A DNA stretch of 64,000 bases from Oceanirhabdus sp. W0125-5 (GCF_027938815.1 NZ_CP115913.1:4188001-4252000), one strand, 5' to 3'. Positions 44,595 through 53,985 are shown, counted from the first letter of the stretch. Numbers and translations: made by a program. The notes: a model not told the origin generated them from the letters alone.

Positions 44595-46115
44595 TTAATA
44601 TTTACTTTCAGCTTCTTCATAATACGTTAAAAGTATTGGTCTGAATATCTTATTACTTTCAATACTCATAATATCTACAATCTCATCTTTTGCAAATACC
44701 ATCATCTTCTCAATACAATTTTCAGTTAGATATTCTGTATCTACCTTTATATCTATTGCTTCAAGCTTAAAGTCATCCTTAGATGCCATCTGGAATCCCC
44801 AATCACCAAAAGAAGGTACCTCTAGATGATATGGTACCACCTTGAACCCTTCTTCAGTTATAGTTTTATTTATACACCAAAAGGCCTTTGTTGCATAATA
44901 TGGGCTTGTTGATTGCACAACAAATTTTCCTTCCTTAGAGAGATGATTACCTATCAATCTATAAAACACATCTGTATATAACTTGTTCAAACTCTCATTA
45001 TTAGGGTCAGGAAGATCTACTATGACAGCATCATACACTTCTTCAGATTTCTCTAAAAATTTGAATGCATCTTCAAAAAACAGATGCACTCGTGTATCCT
45101 CTAATGCTCCTTTATTAAGATCTTTAACAAGTTCATTATCTCTACAGAACTCAACCATCTCTTGATCTATATCAACAAGATCAATCTTCTCCACAGATGG
45201 GTATTTAAATATCTCCCTAAGAGCTAAACCATCGCCTCCTCCTAAAACAAGAATATTTCTAGGTTTCTTTAGGCAGCTCATTATAGGATGTACTAATGCT
45301 TCATGGTATCTATATTCGTCTATAGAACTAAATTGAATGTTACCATCTAGAAACACTCTAATATCATCCTTATGACGAGTCATTACAATCTTCTGATACT
45401 GGGTTTGAGTCTTAAAAATAATCTGATCCCTGTACAATTGCTTTTCAATTGTATCAGCAGTTATATCTCCAGTTACAAGACCTGCAACTGTCACAATGAG
45501 AAATATTCCAAAAATACCTTTGAAAAACTTAACCTTAGTTATAAATTCCTTATATCTAAATAGAATCATTCCAGCTACAACTAAATTAAGTGCACCCATA
45601 AGAAAACTAGTCCTGATTAAACCTAAGTGAGGATAAAGAATCATTGGAAACCCAACTGACCCTATTAACCCTCCTATGTAATCAAAACTTAATACATTAG
45701 CTAATGTTACTCTTAGATCTTTATTATATTTTTCAATCATCCTAGTTAGAATAGGTATCTCAAGACCAACAAAAATCCCTATAATGATAATTATAAGATA
45801 CATCATTGGCACATAAAAATCTGTTTTTGCATAAGTTACGAAAAGAATCAGAGCACTCATCCCTCCGATGAATCCAATTGACAGTTCTATTGTTATGAAA
45901 AAATCAAATAAATTCTTCTTTATGTACTTAGAAAGATAAGACCCGACACCCATAGCACTCATATATAATCCTATGGTTATGGAAAACTGCTTTATACTGT
46001 TACCTAATAGATAAGTGCTTGTCCCTGCGATAATCAACTCATAAACAATACTACATATGCTTATTAAAAATATTGATATTATCAGGGGCTTAATCTCAAG
46101 TTTTTTATCATTCAT
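44595..46115 (-). CDS. membrane-anchored spermidine-synthase-like aminopropyltransferase
   Basis: This 506-residue protein has about seven membrane segments in residues 1-215. The C-terminal methyltransferase-fold domain resembles spermidine synthase: ILVLGGGDGLALREIFKYP, a VDID acidic loop, and AVIVDLPDPNNESLNKLYTDVFY. The YRYHEALVHP segment before the glycine loop is typical of polyamine synthases. Free-standing SpeE is cytosolic, so the membrane part suggests polyamine transfer at the membrane. It is the last gene of a seven-gene operon with DUF350 and DUF4178 genes. The true substrate is unknown. Confidence 0.85.
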   Translation of the reverse strand: MNDKKLEIKPLIISIFLISICSIVYELIIAGTSTYLLGNSIKQFSITIGLYMSAMGVGSYLSKYIKKNLFDFFITIELSIGFIGGMSALILFVTYAKTDFYVPMMYLIIIIIGIFVGLEIPILTRMIEKYNKDLRVTLANVLSFDYIGGLIGSVGFPMILYPHLGLIRTSFLMGALNLVVAGMILFRYKEFITKVKFFKGIFGIFLIVTVAGLVTGDITADTIEKQLYRDQIIFKTQTQYQKIVMTRHKDDIRVFLDGNIQFSSIDEYRYHEALVHPIMSCLKKPRNILVLGGGDGLALREIFKYPSVEKIDLVDIDQEMVEFCRDNELVKDLNKGALEDTRVHLFFEDAFKFLEKSEEVYDAVIVDLPDPNNESLNKLYTDVFYRLIGNHLSKEGKFVVQSTSPYYATKAFWCINKTITEEGFKVVPYHLEVPSFGDWGFQMASKDDFKLEAIDIKVDTEYLTENCIEKMMVFAKDEIVDIMSIESNKIFRPILLTYYEEAESKY

Positions 46116-46157
46116 AATATCATCCTATTCTATATTAACTCAGATTTCTACTTCTCC

Positions 46158-46358
46158 TTATGGTAAGATAACCCCACCAATGATTATTGCAATACCAATG
46201 AACATCCCAGCAATTGCAAACCCAGCTCCTAGGTTATGATCATCCAGTTCCTTCTGTAGATCAAAAGGTGTAATAACATCAAACATTTTATATCCAACTA
46301 AACATAATAACATTCCTAAAACAAAGTATACTACTATTGATAAAATATCCATTAACAT
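46158..46358 (-). CDS. DUF350 small membrane protein, copy 2
   Basis: This 66-residue protein has two membrane segments separated by a polar loop with FDVITPFDLQKELDDHN. This is the DUF350 pattern (GYKMFDVITPFD), shared with the copy encoded 19 bp upstream. In Enterobacteria DUF350 (YjfL) genes lie next to a glutathionylspermidine-synthase-like gene, so a polyamine link is plausible. The function is unknown. The start has an AAGGAG site 10 nt upstream. Confidence 0.85.
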   Translation of the reverse strand: MLMDILSIVVYFVLGMLLCLVGYKMFDVITPFDLQKELDDHNLGAGFAIAGMFIGIAIIIGGVILP

Positions 46359-46377
46359 CTTTCATCATCTCCTTAAT

Positions 46378-46578
46378 TTATCTTATAACAGCTGTTACGA
46401 TAACTGCCACTGCTATGAATATTCCACCTATCATAGCTCCTACAGCAGCATTTTTTTCTTTTATTTCATCAGCAAATTTAAATGGTGTAACCATATCAAA
46501 AAATGTGTACCCAACCATCATTAACAATAAACCAATTAATCCATACATCGCCGTATTTAATATATTACCTAAATCCAT
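46378..46578 (-). CDS. DUF350 small membrane protein, copy 1
   Basis: This 66-residue paralogue of the next gene has two membrane segments and the conserved loop FFDMVTPFKFADEIKEKN. It starts after GGAGAGAG, 19 bp downstream of the DUF4178 gene. Two DUF350 copies of equal length in tandem suggest they form a heteromeric membrane unit. The function is unknown. Confidence 0.85.
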   Translation of the reverse strand: MDLGNILNTAMYGLIGLLLMMVGYTFFDMVTPFKFADEIKEKNAAVGAMIGGIFIAVAVIVTAVIR

Positions 46579-46597
46579 TTCGCTCTCTCCTTATAAA

Positions 46598-47905
46598 TTA
46601 TTTTCCAAAACTGGTTCCGCCGCCTATACTCTTTCTTGTAGTTGTTGAAGATTTTCTAATACTTCCTGAACTTCCACTACTTGAACTTTTAGTGATTGCA
46701 GTACTTCCGCTTGAACTTCCACTGCTTGTACTGCTGTTGCTGTAACTTCCGCTACCAGTGCTTTTATTGCTATAACTTCCACTATTGTAGCTTTTAGTAG
46801 TTGTACTTTTACCCTTGTAGTCACTTCCAGATCCATATGTACCTTTATAATAGCTTGAACTACTTGAAGGTGTATAAGTTGAATAATAGTTACTTCCAGA
46901 GTACCTTCTTCTATCTCTTGTTAAAGCTCTATAGAAGTAATAATCTCTGAAAAATGAATTATGTCTGCTGTATCTACTTCTGTATAAAGTATTTCTTGAT
47001 CTATAGGCATATTCTCTAGATGATATCTGAACATATGTCTTATCTTCTTCTCCTTCATAAACAAACACATAATAATCATCATAAAGAATAGATACATTCT
47101 CTTTACTACTTAGCTCACTGTATTCCTGTGGTCTTGTATTCTCTATTATTTTTTCAGCTGCACTTTGAACAGAGAGTGATGTCTCATATACATTTGCTTT
47201 TGAAGAACTATTAAAGTCTCCTGTAACAGATGTTGTATATTTGAAATTTGTATCATCTTTAAGATAATCTCTTACATTCTTTCCAAACACCTTAGGATTA
47301 GATTTCATACCTAGGTTTATAAGAAATATAACTAGAAAAACCCCAGCTATTATTCCCCATTTGCTTCCTTTTTTTCTATTAGAACCTTTCTGCGCTCCAT
47401 AAGAATTGTTTACATTAGAAGAATTTCCGTAAGAAGATCCATAATGGTTACCTTTATTAATATGTATCTCCTCAGCTGAAACCTCATAAGCGATGCTGTT
47501 TTCAACGTCTCCATCCCAATTTTCAATAGAGAAATATCTTCCACCATCCTGGCTCTCATATTCGAAGTATTCCACCTCTTCATTGATGTCAACGTCAACA
47601 TCCCCACTAGCAGAAACTACCCTTGCTCTACCTCTTTCCTGCATGATAAAGGTTGTCCCATCAAAAGTAATTGTTTCTTCTCCGTGAAATACTGTAGGCA
47701 TAACTTCTCTGCATAAAGTTAGGAATGCGCCACCCTCTTCTGCCGAAAGCCATTCAATATCTCCATTATATTTTCTTACCTTATACTCATTCCAACTATA
47801 TCCCTTATCAGAAAATGTTGTAACTCCAATTACATCATATTGATAACTTCCTATATAAAAACAATCTCCTGGCCTTAAATTCATAATATCATATGTATTT
47901 GCCAA
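46598..47905 (-). CDS. DUF4178 protein with one membrane segment and Ser/Gly-rich tail
   Basis: The start is a TTG at 47905, 7 nt after AAGGGGTG, giving 435 residues. The N-terminal 150 residues match the DUF4178 pattern (LRPGDCFYIGSYQYDVIGV; EYESQDGGRYFSIENWDG). One membrane segment lies near residues 185-203 (GIIAGVFLVIFLINLG). After it comes a 130-residue domain, then a Tyr/Arg-rich stretch and a Ser/Gly/Thr/Lys-rich tail of about 80 residues. DUF4178 genes commonly neighbour DUF350 genes. The tail is low-complexity and probably outside or disordered. The function is unknown. Confidence 0.8.
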   Translation of the reverse strand: MANTYDIMNLRPGDCFYIGSYQYDVIGVTTFSDKGYSWNEYKVRKYNGDIEWLSAEEGGAFLTLCREVMPTVFHGEETITFDGTTFIMQERGRARVVSASGDVDVDINEEVEYFEYESQDGGRYFSIENWDGDVENSIAYEVSAEEIHINKGNHYGSSYGNSSNVNNSYGAQKGSNRKKGSKWGIIAGVFLVIFLINLGMKSNPKVFGKNVRDYLKDDTNFKYTTSVTGDFNSSSKANVYETSLSVQSAAEKIIENTRPQEYSELSSKENVSILYDDYYVFVYEGEEDKTYVQISSREYAYRSRNTLYRSRYSRHNSFFRDYYFYRALTRDRRRYSGSNYYSTYTPSSSSSYYKGTYGSGSDYKGKSTTTKSYNSGSYSNKSTGSGSYSNSSTSSGSSSGSTAITKSSSSGSSGSIRKSSTTTRKSIGGGTSFGK

Positions 47906-47958
47906 TAGTCTTCACCCCTTTCTTACACTATTATACAATAATTCCTCATTTTTTTGTA

Positions 47959-49170
47959 TTAATCTATGTTAATTCTTTCAAACTTGTCTAAAAGTTCCTT
48001 TACATTAACATCATCTTTTGCAATCTGAATCATCATTTCTCTATATTTATCTTTGGAATATAAACTCTGTAACCCCTTCTCTATCTCAAGTTTACTTTCC
48101 CCATGAGCATTTTGATATCCATAAAAAACACTCCACATAATTGATATATCATACTTATCAAAATTGATTATCATCCTAGATAAATCTATTCTTTTTCTTT
48201 TTTTCTCAACCTCTTCTAATTTGTTAAAATCAACATATCCTAATGAAAACAACAACAGCTCCCTGCTCACCTGATCATTTTCTTTTGACCACTCAAAAAT
48301 TAAGTTGTGCAGTCCTGGTTCAACCCCTTGGAGCCCTGGTTCACCCCCTCTAGGATATGCCCATGGATATCTTTGTTGATATTCAAAAAACTTCCTGAGT
48401 TTTGAAGGAGTAACCTTCATCTCACCATAGTCGTACAATCTCCAAATATTGCTTTTAAATCTCTTATTTATAATTTCTAAGAATTCTCTATCTTCATTTC
48501 CTACATTATAAATATCTGCTGCTCCTATTGGAGAAAGAATTGAAGACCTTTGAAATGAATTTGTGAAACCTTTTATATAATGTTCATTTAAGTTTGCCAA
48601 AAGATTAAAATCAATATTTATTCTCACAGTTGAAATAATTTTTTCTAACTCTACATCATTCTCAAACATTTCATCTATCTTTTTAACTTCCATTCCAAGT
48701 TTATAAATGTTCTTACGAATATAATTATTATAATCTGCTCTTAATCCAACATAACTGTATAATAATACTGCAAACCCGAACATAACCACCGCAATTACCC
48801 TATTCCTACTATCTTCATATTTATTGAATCCCCAATATATGAGTATTATTACACCTGAAATTACTAGTGGAAAGAATATTCCTATTCCTTCTGGTCTCCA
48901 TTTATAAGGATGTGCTTTAATAACAAACAATAGAATTAATATAACAATATTGATAACTTTAGCTAGTAGTATCTCAGTAACACTTACAAACTCATTATTG
49001 AATATAGTTATATCTGCCCAAATATATAATGCAAGGAGAATTGTATTCATCATAATGTCATTTAAGATTAGTAATAAACCTGAAAGCATAAACATAATAA
49101 ACATTATTATTCCGTAGTAGCATAAAATTCTGCTTATATTTACTAATTTATCTTTTAAATTCAATACCAA
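47959..49170 (-). CDS. multi-pass membrane protein of unknown family, paralogue 2
   Basis: The start is a TTG; the one at 49170 has GGGGGTG 7 nt upstream, and a second TTG at 49164 aligns better with the start of the paralogue upstream. The product has about 403 residues. Four or five membrane segments lie in residues 1-145; a soluble helical region of 250 residues follows. Shared patterns with the paralogue include FEYQQRYPWAYP, PGLHNLIFEWSKE and SRELLLFSLGYVDF. I do not recognise the family. It is 2 bp after the upstream paralogue. Confidence 0.75.
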   Translation of the reverse strand: MVLNLKDKLVNISRILCYYGIIMFIMFMLSGLLLILNDIMMNTILLALYIWADITIFNNEFVSVTEILLAKVINIVILILLFVIKAHPYKWRPEGIGIFFPLVISGVIILIYWGFNKYEDSRNRVIAVVMFGFAVLLYSYVGLRADYNNYIRKNIYKLGMEVKKIDEMFENDVELEKIISTVRINIDFNLLANLNEHYIKGFTNSFQRSSILSPIGAADIYNVGNEDREFLEIINKRFKSNIWRLYDYGEMKVTPSKLRKFFEYQQRYPWAYPRGGEPGLQGVEPGLHNLIFEWSKENDQVSRELLLFSLGYVDFNKLEEVEKKRKRIDLSRMIINFDKYDISIMWSVFYGYQNAHGESKLEIEKGLQSLYSKDKYREMMIQIAKDDVNVKELLDKFERINID

Positions 49171-49172
49171 GC

Positions 49173-50384
49173 CTATTCACCCCCTTCAAACTTATCTAAA
49201 AGCTCTTTAAAGTCTTCATCCCTCTGAGCCAACTCAATCATAAGTTCTTTATAATCCTTTTTTAAATATATGCTCTTTAATCCCTTCTCTATCTCCTGTT
49301 TATTTTCACCATTAGAATTCTTATAACCTTTAAAAATTTCCCAAATAATCATTCCATCATAATCATCAAATTTATCATAATTAATTATTGCCTCATATAA
49401 ATTAATATTTCCTCTTGTTTTCTCAATTTCTTCTATCTCTGAAAAATCCACATATCCCAGTGACAATAAAAGTAACTCTCTGCTAACTGTATCATATCCT
49501 TTTGACCATTCATAGATTAGGTTATGTACTCCAGGCTTAACCCCCTCTTCAACACGCCACGGATATGCACGATTATACTTTTCTTGCTTCTTCAAAAATT
49601 TCTTAACTTTTGTAGGCGTAATAATTTTCTCATCATAGAATTGCCATAAATTATATGTAAATCTACTGCATATAATTTCATAAAATTCTCTGTTTACTTC
49701 TCCACTATTATCCTTCCACTCACTCCACATGTAAGTATTAACTCTTTTTTTAAATGAATCCATTCCTCCATTTATATAATCTTTTTCTATAGGGTCCAAG
49801 ATTTCGTTCTCAATATCCCTTAACTCCGATAATATTTCTTGAAAGTCAACATCATTCTTCAGCATTGAATTTACCTTCTGAAGTTCCATTCCTAAGTTAA
49901 AAATTTCAGCACGAACATAATTATTAAAATTCATTCTCAACCCAATATATCCATATAATACTGCTGCAAAACAAAACATAACCATCACTAATACAGTATT
50001 TCTTCTATCTTCATATTCGTTAACTTTCCAGTATATAAGTGTTATTACTACTGAAATAAATAATGTAATTAGTAAGCTTTTCAACCCTATTTCCAATGCA
50101 AAAGACAGCCTTTCACTCAATGGAAGAAAGTGAAGAGTAATAAAGAAAAACATAATTAAAAATATAAAATTAATTCCTTTAGCAAGAAGGATACCTTGGA
50201 TTTTTAGTGATTCACTATTAAGTAATGTTGTATCTGCAAATACGTATCCCCCAAGCATAATTATATTCAACATCCATCCCTTTGAAGAAAATTTCAGTCC
50301 ATTAAGTATAAAAATAACACTCATTATTGCTCCGTAATAAAATAATGCTATTAATAAACCAGAATACTTTTCTTTTAAATTCAT
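49173..50384 (-). CDS. multi-pass membrane protein of unknown family, paralogue 1
   Basis: This 403-residue protein has four or five N-terminal membrane segments and a long soluble C-terminal part. It shares with the next gene the patterns KFLKKQEKYNRAYPW, GVHNLIYEWSKG and SRELLLLSLGYVDFSEIE. The paired genes are the first two of a seven-gene operon that ends with the speE-like gene. The start has a GAGGGGATG site. No enzyme motif is visible, so a structural or sensor role is possible. The family is not recognised. Confidence 0.78.
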   Translation of the reverse strand: MNLKEKYSGLLIALFYYGAIMSVIFILNGLKFSSKGWMLNIIMLGGYVFADTTLLNSESLKIQGILLAKGINFIFLIMFFFITLHFLPLSERLSFALEIGLKSLLITLFISVVITLIYWKVNEYEDRRNTVLVMVMFCFAAVLYGYIGLRMNFNNYVRAEIFNLGMELQKVNSMLKNDVDFQEILSELRDIENEILDPIEKDYINGGMDSFKKRVNTYMWSEWKDNSGEVNREFYEIICSRFTYNLWQFYDEKIITPTKVKKFLKKQEKYNRAYPWRVEEGVKPGVHNLIYEWSKGYDTVSRELLLLSLGYVDFSEIEEIEKTRGNINLYEAIINYDKFDDYDGMIIWEIFKGYKNSNGENKQEIEKGLKSIYLKKDYKELMIELAQRDEDFKELLDKFEGGE

Positions 50385-50529
50385 TATTTCATCCCCTCTC
50401 CCATTTAATCTAAATAAATTTTACCATTTTATCCACTTATTTTCCACTTTGATACTTCAACATTATATTTCAATTGTAAACTTACAATTAAACATCTCCA
50501 TGAATATAAGAGAGTAAAAAAATATATGC

Positions 50530-50562
50530 AAAAACCCTCATCTTATAACAAATGAGGGTTTT
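50530..50562 (-). terminator. terminator after the YjiL-like gene
   Basis: A perfect 11-bp stem (aaaaccctcat with atgagggtttt) is followed on the minus strand by T residues and tgcatat. It ends the yjiM/yjiL-like pair and precedes the operon that starts at 50384. Confidence 0.85.
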
Positions 50563-50567
50563 AATGA

Positions 50568-51326
50568 TTATCTGATTTTTTTAGCCATTAGTGCAGCACC
50601 TATAGCACCTGCATATCTAGCTAGTTTATCTGTTTTAACAGGAGCATTTAATTTTTCTGAAAGCTTATTAACAATGTATTCACTCTCACATAATCCACCT
50701 GTTAAAAAGTAATTTGTACCTGTGGAATGTTTTCCACATAAGGATTTCACCTTGCTCACAACTGAATCCACTATAGCAAATGCTATATCCTCTTTCTTTT
50801 CTCCTCTACCAATTAAACTAATAACTTCTGATTCTGCAAAAACAGTACACATGGAACTTATGGTAATTCCTCCACCTTGTAATGCTAAGTCACATAACTT
50901 TTCAATATCTACTCCAAGAGTATTACCCATTATCTCTAAAAATCTACCTGTTCCTGCTGAACATTTATCATTCATAATAAAGTTTGTTACCATTCCATTT
51001 TCTACAGTTATTACTTTAGTATCTTGACCACCAATATCCACTACTGTACAGTCATTATCAGAAAGGTATGCAGCCCCTTTACCATGACAGGTTATTTCAG
51101 TTACAGTTTTATCTGAATAAGGTACTGAAACCCTTCCATATCCTGTTGCTACAACCTTTGACTCCTCTTCACTTATACCTAATTCCTCTAACTTATCTTT
51201 AATAATTTTTGCAGTTTCAACACTGCTCCACCCTGTAGGCATTACAAAGGTTTTCATTAATTCATCTTCATTAAATACTGCAACCTTTGCGGCTGTTGAA
51301 CCTATATCTATCCCAATATAATACAT
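50568..51326 (-). CDS. ASKHA-type activator of a double-cubane or dehydratase protein (YjiL-like)
   Basis: The ATG at 51326 follows GAGGTG; an in-frame GTG 9 nt earlier lies within that site. The 252-residue ATPase has GIDIGSTAAKVAVF, CTVVDIGGQDTKVI, and the cluster-binding Cys in NDKCSAGTGRFLE and SSMCTVFAESE. A dimeric [4Fe-4S] activator of this kind transfers electrons to its partner upon ATP hydrolysis. The partner gene precedes it by 47 bp. The sizes of the two proteins match E. coli YjiL and YjiM, as I recall them. Confidence 0.9.
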   Translation of the reverse strand: MYYIGIDIGSTAAKVAVFNEDELMKTFVMPTGWSSVETAKIIKDKLEELGISEEESKVVATGYGRVSVPYSDKTVTEITCHGKGAAYLSDNDCTVVDIGGQDTKVITVENGMVTNFIMNDKCSAGTGRFLEIMGNTLGVDIEKLCDLALQGGGITISSMCTVFAESEVISLIGRGEKKEDIAFAIVDSVVSKVKSLCGKHSTGTNYFLTGGLCESEYIVNKLSEKLNAPVKTDKLARYAGAIGAALMAKKIR

Positions 51327-51373
51327 TGTTATCACACCTCAACACATGAAATAATTTCTTACTATCCAAATCT

Positions 51374-52522
51374 TTAAAGCATTTCTATAAAGGCTTCAAT
51401 ACGAGTTTTTATTTGACCTATATCTGTTTGAGAATAATCTGTTTCAATACTCATATATGGTACTTTCTTTTCTTTAGACACAAACTCCTTAATTCTATGA
51501 GTCTCCACATTAAAAGTATGGCAAGCTTGTAATATTACATCGATCACACCATCAATCTTATATTCATCAATTAACTCATCTAATAAATTAACTCTATTAT
51601 CATTTGGAGACATAACAGAACATCCAATATTTAAATATTTATCTGTTAGAGCATCATAAGGATCAATTGTCTCATCTACTAATCTACTCTTTTCTTTTAC
51701 CCCTGAACAATTCTCATAGCATACTATAACAGCTCCACTATCTTCCACAGTCTTAATGATTTTTTCTGTTACTCCCCCTAAAGGACATCCTGTTATCAAG
51801 ATTCTAGGAGCCTTATCCGATACTGATCTTTCTCCATTATTGTAATCAGCTTTGATTTTATCAATCATCTCACGTATATTTCTATTTTGTTCGTTCTTAT
51901 CTAGAGTATATGCCACACCTTCTAAAACTTTCTGCATTTCATAACCTGTTATTGCTGGTGGACATAGTTTTCCTAATGAATAAAATTCTTTTAATAGTTG
52001 TCTTTCTTCATTTCTGTTTTTAATGGCTTCTTTTAATTTATCTTCAGTAATTTCAACATTAAATTGCTTTTCTAGTTTATTTTTTAGAAAGACCATTTCA
52101 TTTTTCCATACCATATGTGCGTGCTCTCTATCAGTGTTCTGAGGAAGCTGCATAACATGTGTAGGTTTTATTTTTCCTAAATACTCAAACATTTTTTTCT
52201 TACCATCACATGTAGTTTCCCCTACAATCAAATCTGAAAAATATGTATATGGACATTTATCAGTCAGTGCAAAACCATAACTTGATTTTATAAGTGGACA
52301 TAAATTCTTAGGAAGATGTGCTTCACCATCAGGTATAGTTTCTTCACTAACCCCACATAAAGAAACAGGAAAAGCCCCTGCAGCATATATAAGTTCTACT
52401 GGAGTAAATGTACAGAATATCCCTACAACATTTTTCCCCTCGTCTTTTAACTCTTTAACTTTAATAAATCCATTTCTTCTAGCTTCATTAAATTCATCAA
52501 ACATCTTTGGTAATTGACTCAC
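51374..52522 (-). CDS. double-cubane-cluster protein-like 2-hydroxyacyl-CoA dehydratase homologue (YjiM-like)
   Basis: This 382-residue protein starts at GTG with GAGGTG upstream. It has conserved Cys in [28 protein letters not shown] and [14 protein letters not shown], as in the HgdB/YjiM family. Dehydratases need two different subunits of this fold. Here one subunit sits alone with its activator, which fits the homodimeric double-cubane proteins that carry an [8Fe-9S] cluster and reduce small molecules such as acetylene. No CoA-substrate genes are next to it. The physiological substrate is unknown. Confidence 0.82.
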   Translation of the reverse strand: MSQLPKMFDEFNEARRNGFIKVKELKDEGKNVVGIFCTFTPVELIYAAGAFPVSLCGVSEETIPDGEAHLPKNLCPLIKSSYGFALTDKCPYTYFSDLIVGETTCDGKKKMFEYLGKIKPTHVMQLPQNTDREHAHMVWKNEMVFLKNKLEKQFNVEITEDKLKEAIKNRNEERQLLKEFYSLGKLCPPAITGYEMQKVLEGVAYTLDKNEQNRNIREMIDKIKADYNNGERSVSDKAPRILITGCPLGGVTEKIIKTVEDSGAVIVCYENCSGVKEKSRLVDETIDPYDALTDKYLNIGCSVMSPNDNRVNLLDELIDEYKIDGVIDVILQACHTFNVETHRIKEFVSKEKKVPYMSIETDYSQTDIGQIKTRIEAFIEML

Positions 52523-52774
52523 TCTTGTTCACCTCTAAGTAAAATATTATTTTATACGATAAAAGCAGAAGCATATTCAATGGCTAATAGCTTCTGCTAA
52601 TAAATTAAAATCGAAAAAAAAACTTATAAATAAATTAGAATTTTACATGTAAATAGTAGTTTTATCGCTACAACTACATATTAACACAATATTCAACCAA
52701 TGTATTATTTTGATTTTCTATACAATCTTACCGTTCTATTTGAAAATATAATAATAGCATTTTCTTAAGTAATC

Positions 52775-52999
52775 TTAAATCATTTTTTCTATATACTCTT
52801 TATCTATATCATTCAATATTTTTCTATAATAATTACTGTCTACATTATTGTTCGGTACATGATTTAATACATATTCTTCGTCTAATTCTTCTAATAATTC
52901 TCTATAACCATTTCTTCTTTCTTTACATCTAAACTGTTCCTTTACTTTAGGATTCTTTAATAAACAATCAGGATATCTTATAATCATCTCTACACCCAT
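52775..52999 (-). CDS. small protein of unknown function
   Basis: This 74-residue protein (start MGVEMIIRYPDC, with a second in-frame ATG five codons in that follows GGGTG) has no membrane segment. It is rich in charged residues and Tyr, with two Cys. It begins 3 bp after the rubrerythrin stop codon, so it is probably co-transcribed. I recognise no family. The 252-bp gap before the YjiM-like gene holds no feature I can support. Confidence 0.5.
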   Translation of the reverse strand: MGVEMIIRYPDCLLKNPKVKEQFRCKERRNGYRELLEELDEEYVLNHVPNNNVDSNYYRKILNDIDKEYIEKMI

Positions 53000-53002
53000 A
53001 TC

Positions 53003-53542
53003 CTATTTATAATCCTCACATTTTATTTTAAAATACGCTTGTGGATACTTACATAATGGACAATTTTTTGGTGCTTCTTTTCCTGTATGAATATATCCAC
53101 AGTTCATACACTGCCATTCTGCATCCCTATCTCTCTTATACATCTTTCCTTGCTCCAGATTGTTTAATATCTGTAAATACCTTTTATTATGAGCCTCCTC
53201 CACTTCCTGAAGTTCTTTATAAAAATCAGCAATCTCATAAAAATATTCACGTCTTGCTTCTTCCTCGAATTGTTTATATAAATTAAAACTCTCGAAACTT
53301 TCTCCTTCTGCAGCTTCTCTTAAATTTTCTTCTGTAGTACCAACTAATTTTAAAAATCTATTAAATACCTCTCTAGCATGTGCTTTTTCATTCTCTCCAG
53401 TTTCTTCAAAAATTGAAGCAATATATTCATATCCTTCAGCTCTTGCTTTATCTGCGTAGAATGTGTATTTATTTCTAGCTCTTGATTCTCCTGCAAATGT
53501 TTTTAATAGATTCTTTTCTGTTTTACTTCCCTTTAATAGCAT
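53003..53542 (-). CDS. rbr: rubrerythrin
   Basis: This 179-residue protein has the ferritin-like diiron domain (FAGESRARNKYTFYADKA; FEETGENEKAHA; EVEEAHNKRYLQIL). The C-terminal rubredoxin domain has CMNCGYIHTG and CPLCKYPQAYF. It reduces hydrogen peroxide and protects anaerobes from oxygen. The start follows GGAGGCATT. A 12-bp tandem repeat array lies about 100 bp upstream of the start and could influence its promoter. Confidence 0.95.
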   Translation of the reverse strand: MLLKGSKTEKNLLKTFAGESRARNKYTFYADKARAEGYEYIASIFEETGENEKAHAREVFNRFLKLVGTTEENLREAAEGESFESFNLYKQFEEEARREYFYEIADFYKELQEVEEAHNKRYLQILNNLEQGKMYKRDRDAEWQCMNCGYIHTGKEAPKNCPLCKYPQAYFKIKCEDYK

Positions 53543-53644
53543 AATGCCTCCATATGTTACAATTACTAATCACAATATACTATGTTGATAACATAAATAA
53601 TTCCTCTATTTTTTAAATAATTTTTTTATAATGTTTAATTTTTT

Positions 53645-53788
53645 AATGATTCTTTTCATAAATCTTTTAATAAATCTTTTAATGATTCTTTTCATAAATC
53701 TTTTAATAAATCTTTTAATGATTCTTTTAATGATTCTTTTAATGATTCTTTTAATGATTCTTTTAATGATTCTTTTAATGATTCTTTT
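53645..53788. repeat. tandem repeat: twelve copies of a 12-bp unit
   Basis: The array follows exactly from 53645 to 53788. The units are A (aatgattctttt), B (cataaatctttt) and C (aataaatctttt), in the order A B C A B C A A A A A A. The units B and C occur in a duplicated 36-bp block, and the A units at the right end are identical. The array could vary in copy number and lies upstream of rbr. The open frame across it exists only because 12 is a multiple of three. Confidence 0.95.
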
Positions 53789-53877
53789 TATAGGTTTTAT
53801 TAATACAGAGTTGCTAATTTAGTAGTTAATCCACCTGGAAATATTTTGATATGGTGCTTTTAAGTAAACATTTACAG

Positions 53878-53985
53878 ATATCTCTCTTTTTTAAAATAGT
53901 GTTGAAAACTTTTTTTGTATTTTAATACTTATTTTTGAATATAATCCATATATTTAATTCAACAACTTCTTAAAAAATAGAGCTA
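53878..53985. mobile_element. MITE-like inverted-repeat element, 108 bp, copy 3
   Basis: The left end atatctctcttttttaaaa and then tagtgttgaaaa pairs with a degenerate right end, attcaacaacttctt and then aaaaaatagagctat. The centre is A+T-rich without a coding frame. A better right end lies further out at 54050-54080. Confidence 0.7.

Noticed and set aside
50568..52522. 2-hydroxyglutaryl-CoA or lactoyl-CoA dehydratase operon
   Set aside because: Only one dehydratase-fold subunit is present, and there is no CoA-transferase or acyl-CoA dehydrogenase gene beside it.
53645..53788. CRISPR-like array
   Set aside because: The units are only 12 bp with no spacers, and no cas gene is near.
53631..53822. 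Open frame of 63 codons rich in LMIL repeats
   Set aside because: It lies across the 12-bp tandem array and stays open only because 12 is a multiple of three. It has no ribosome binding site and no composition like a real protein.
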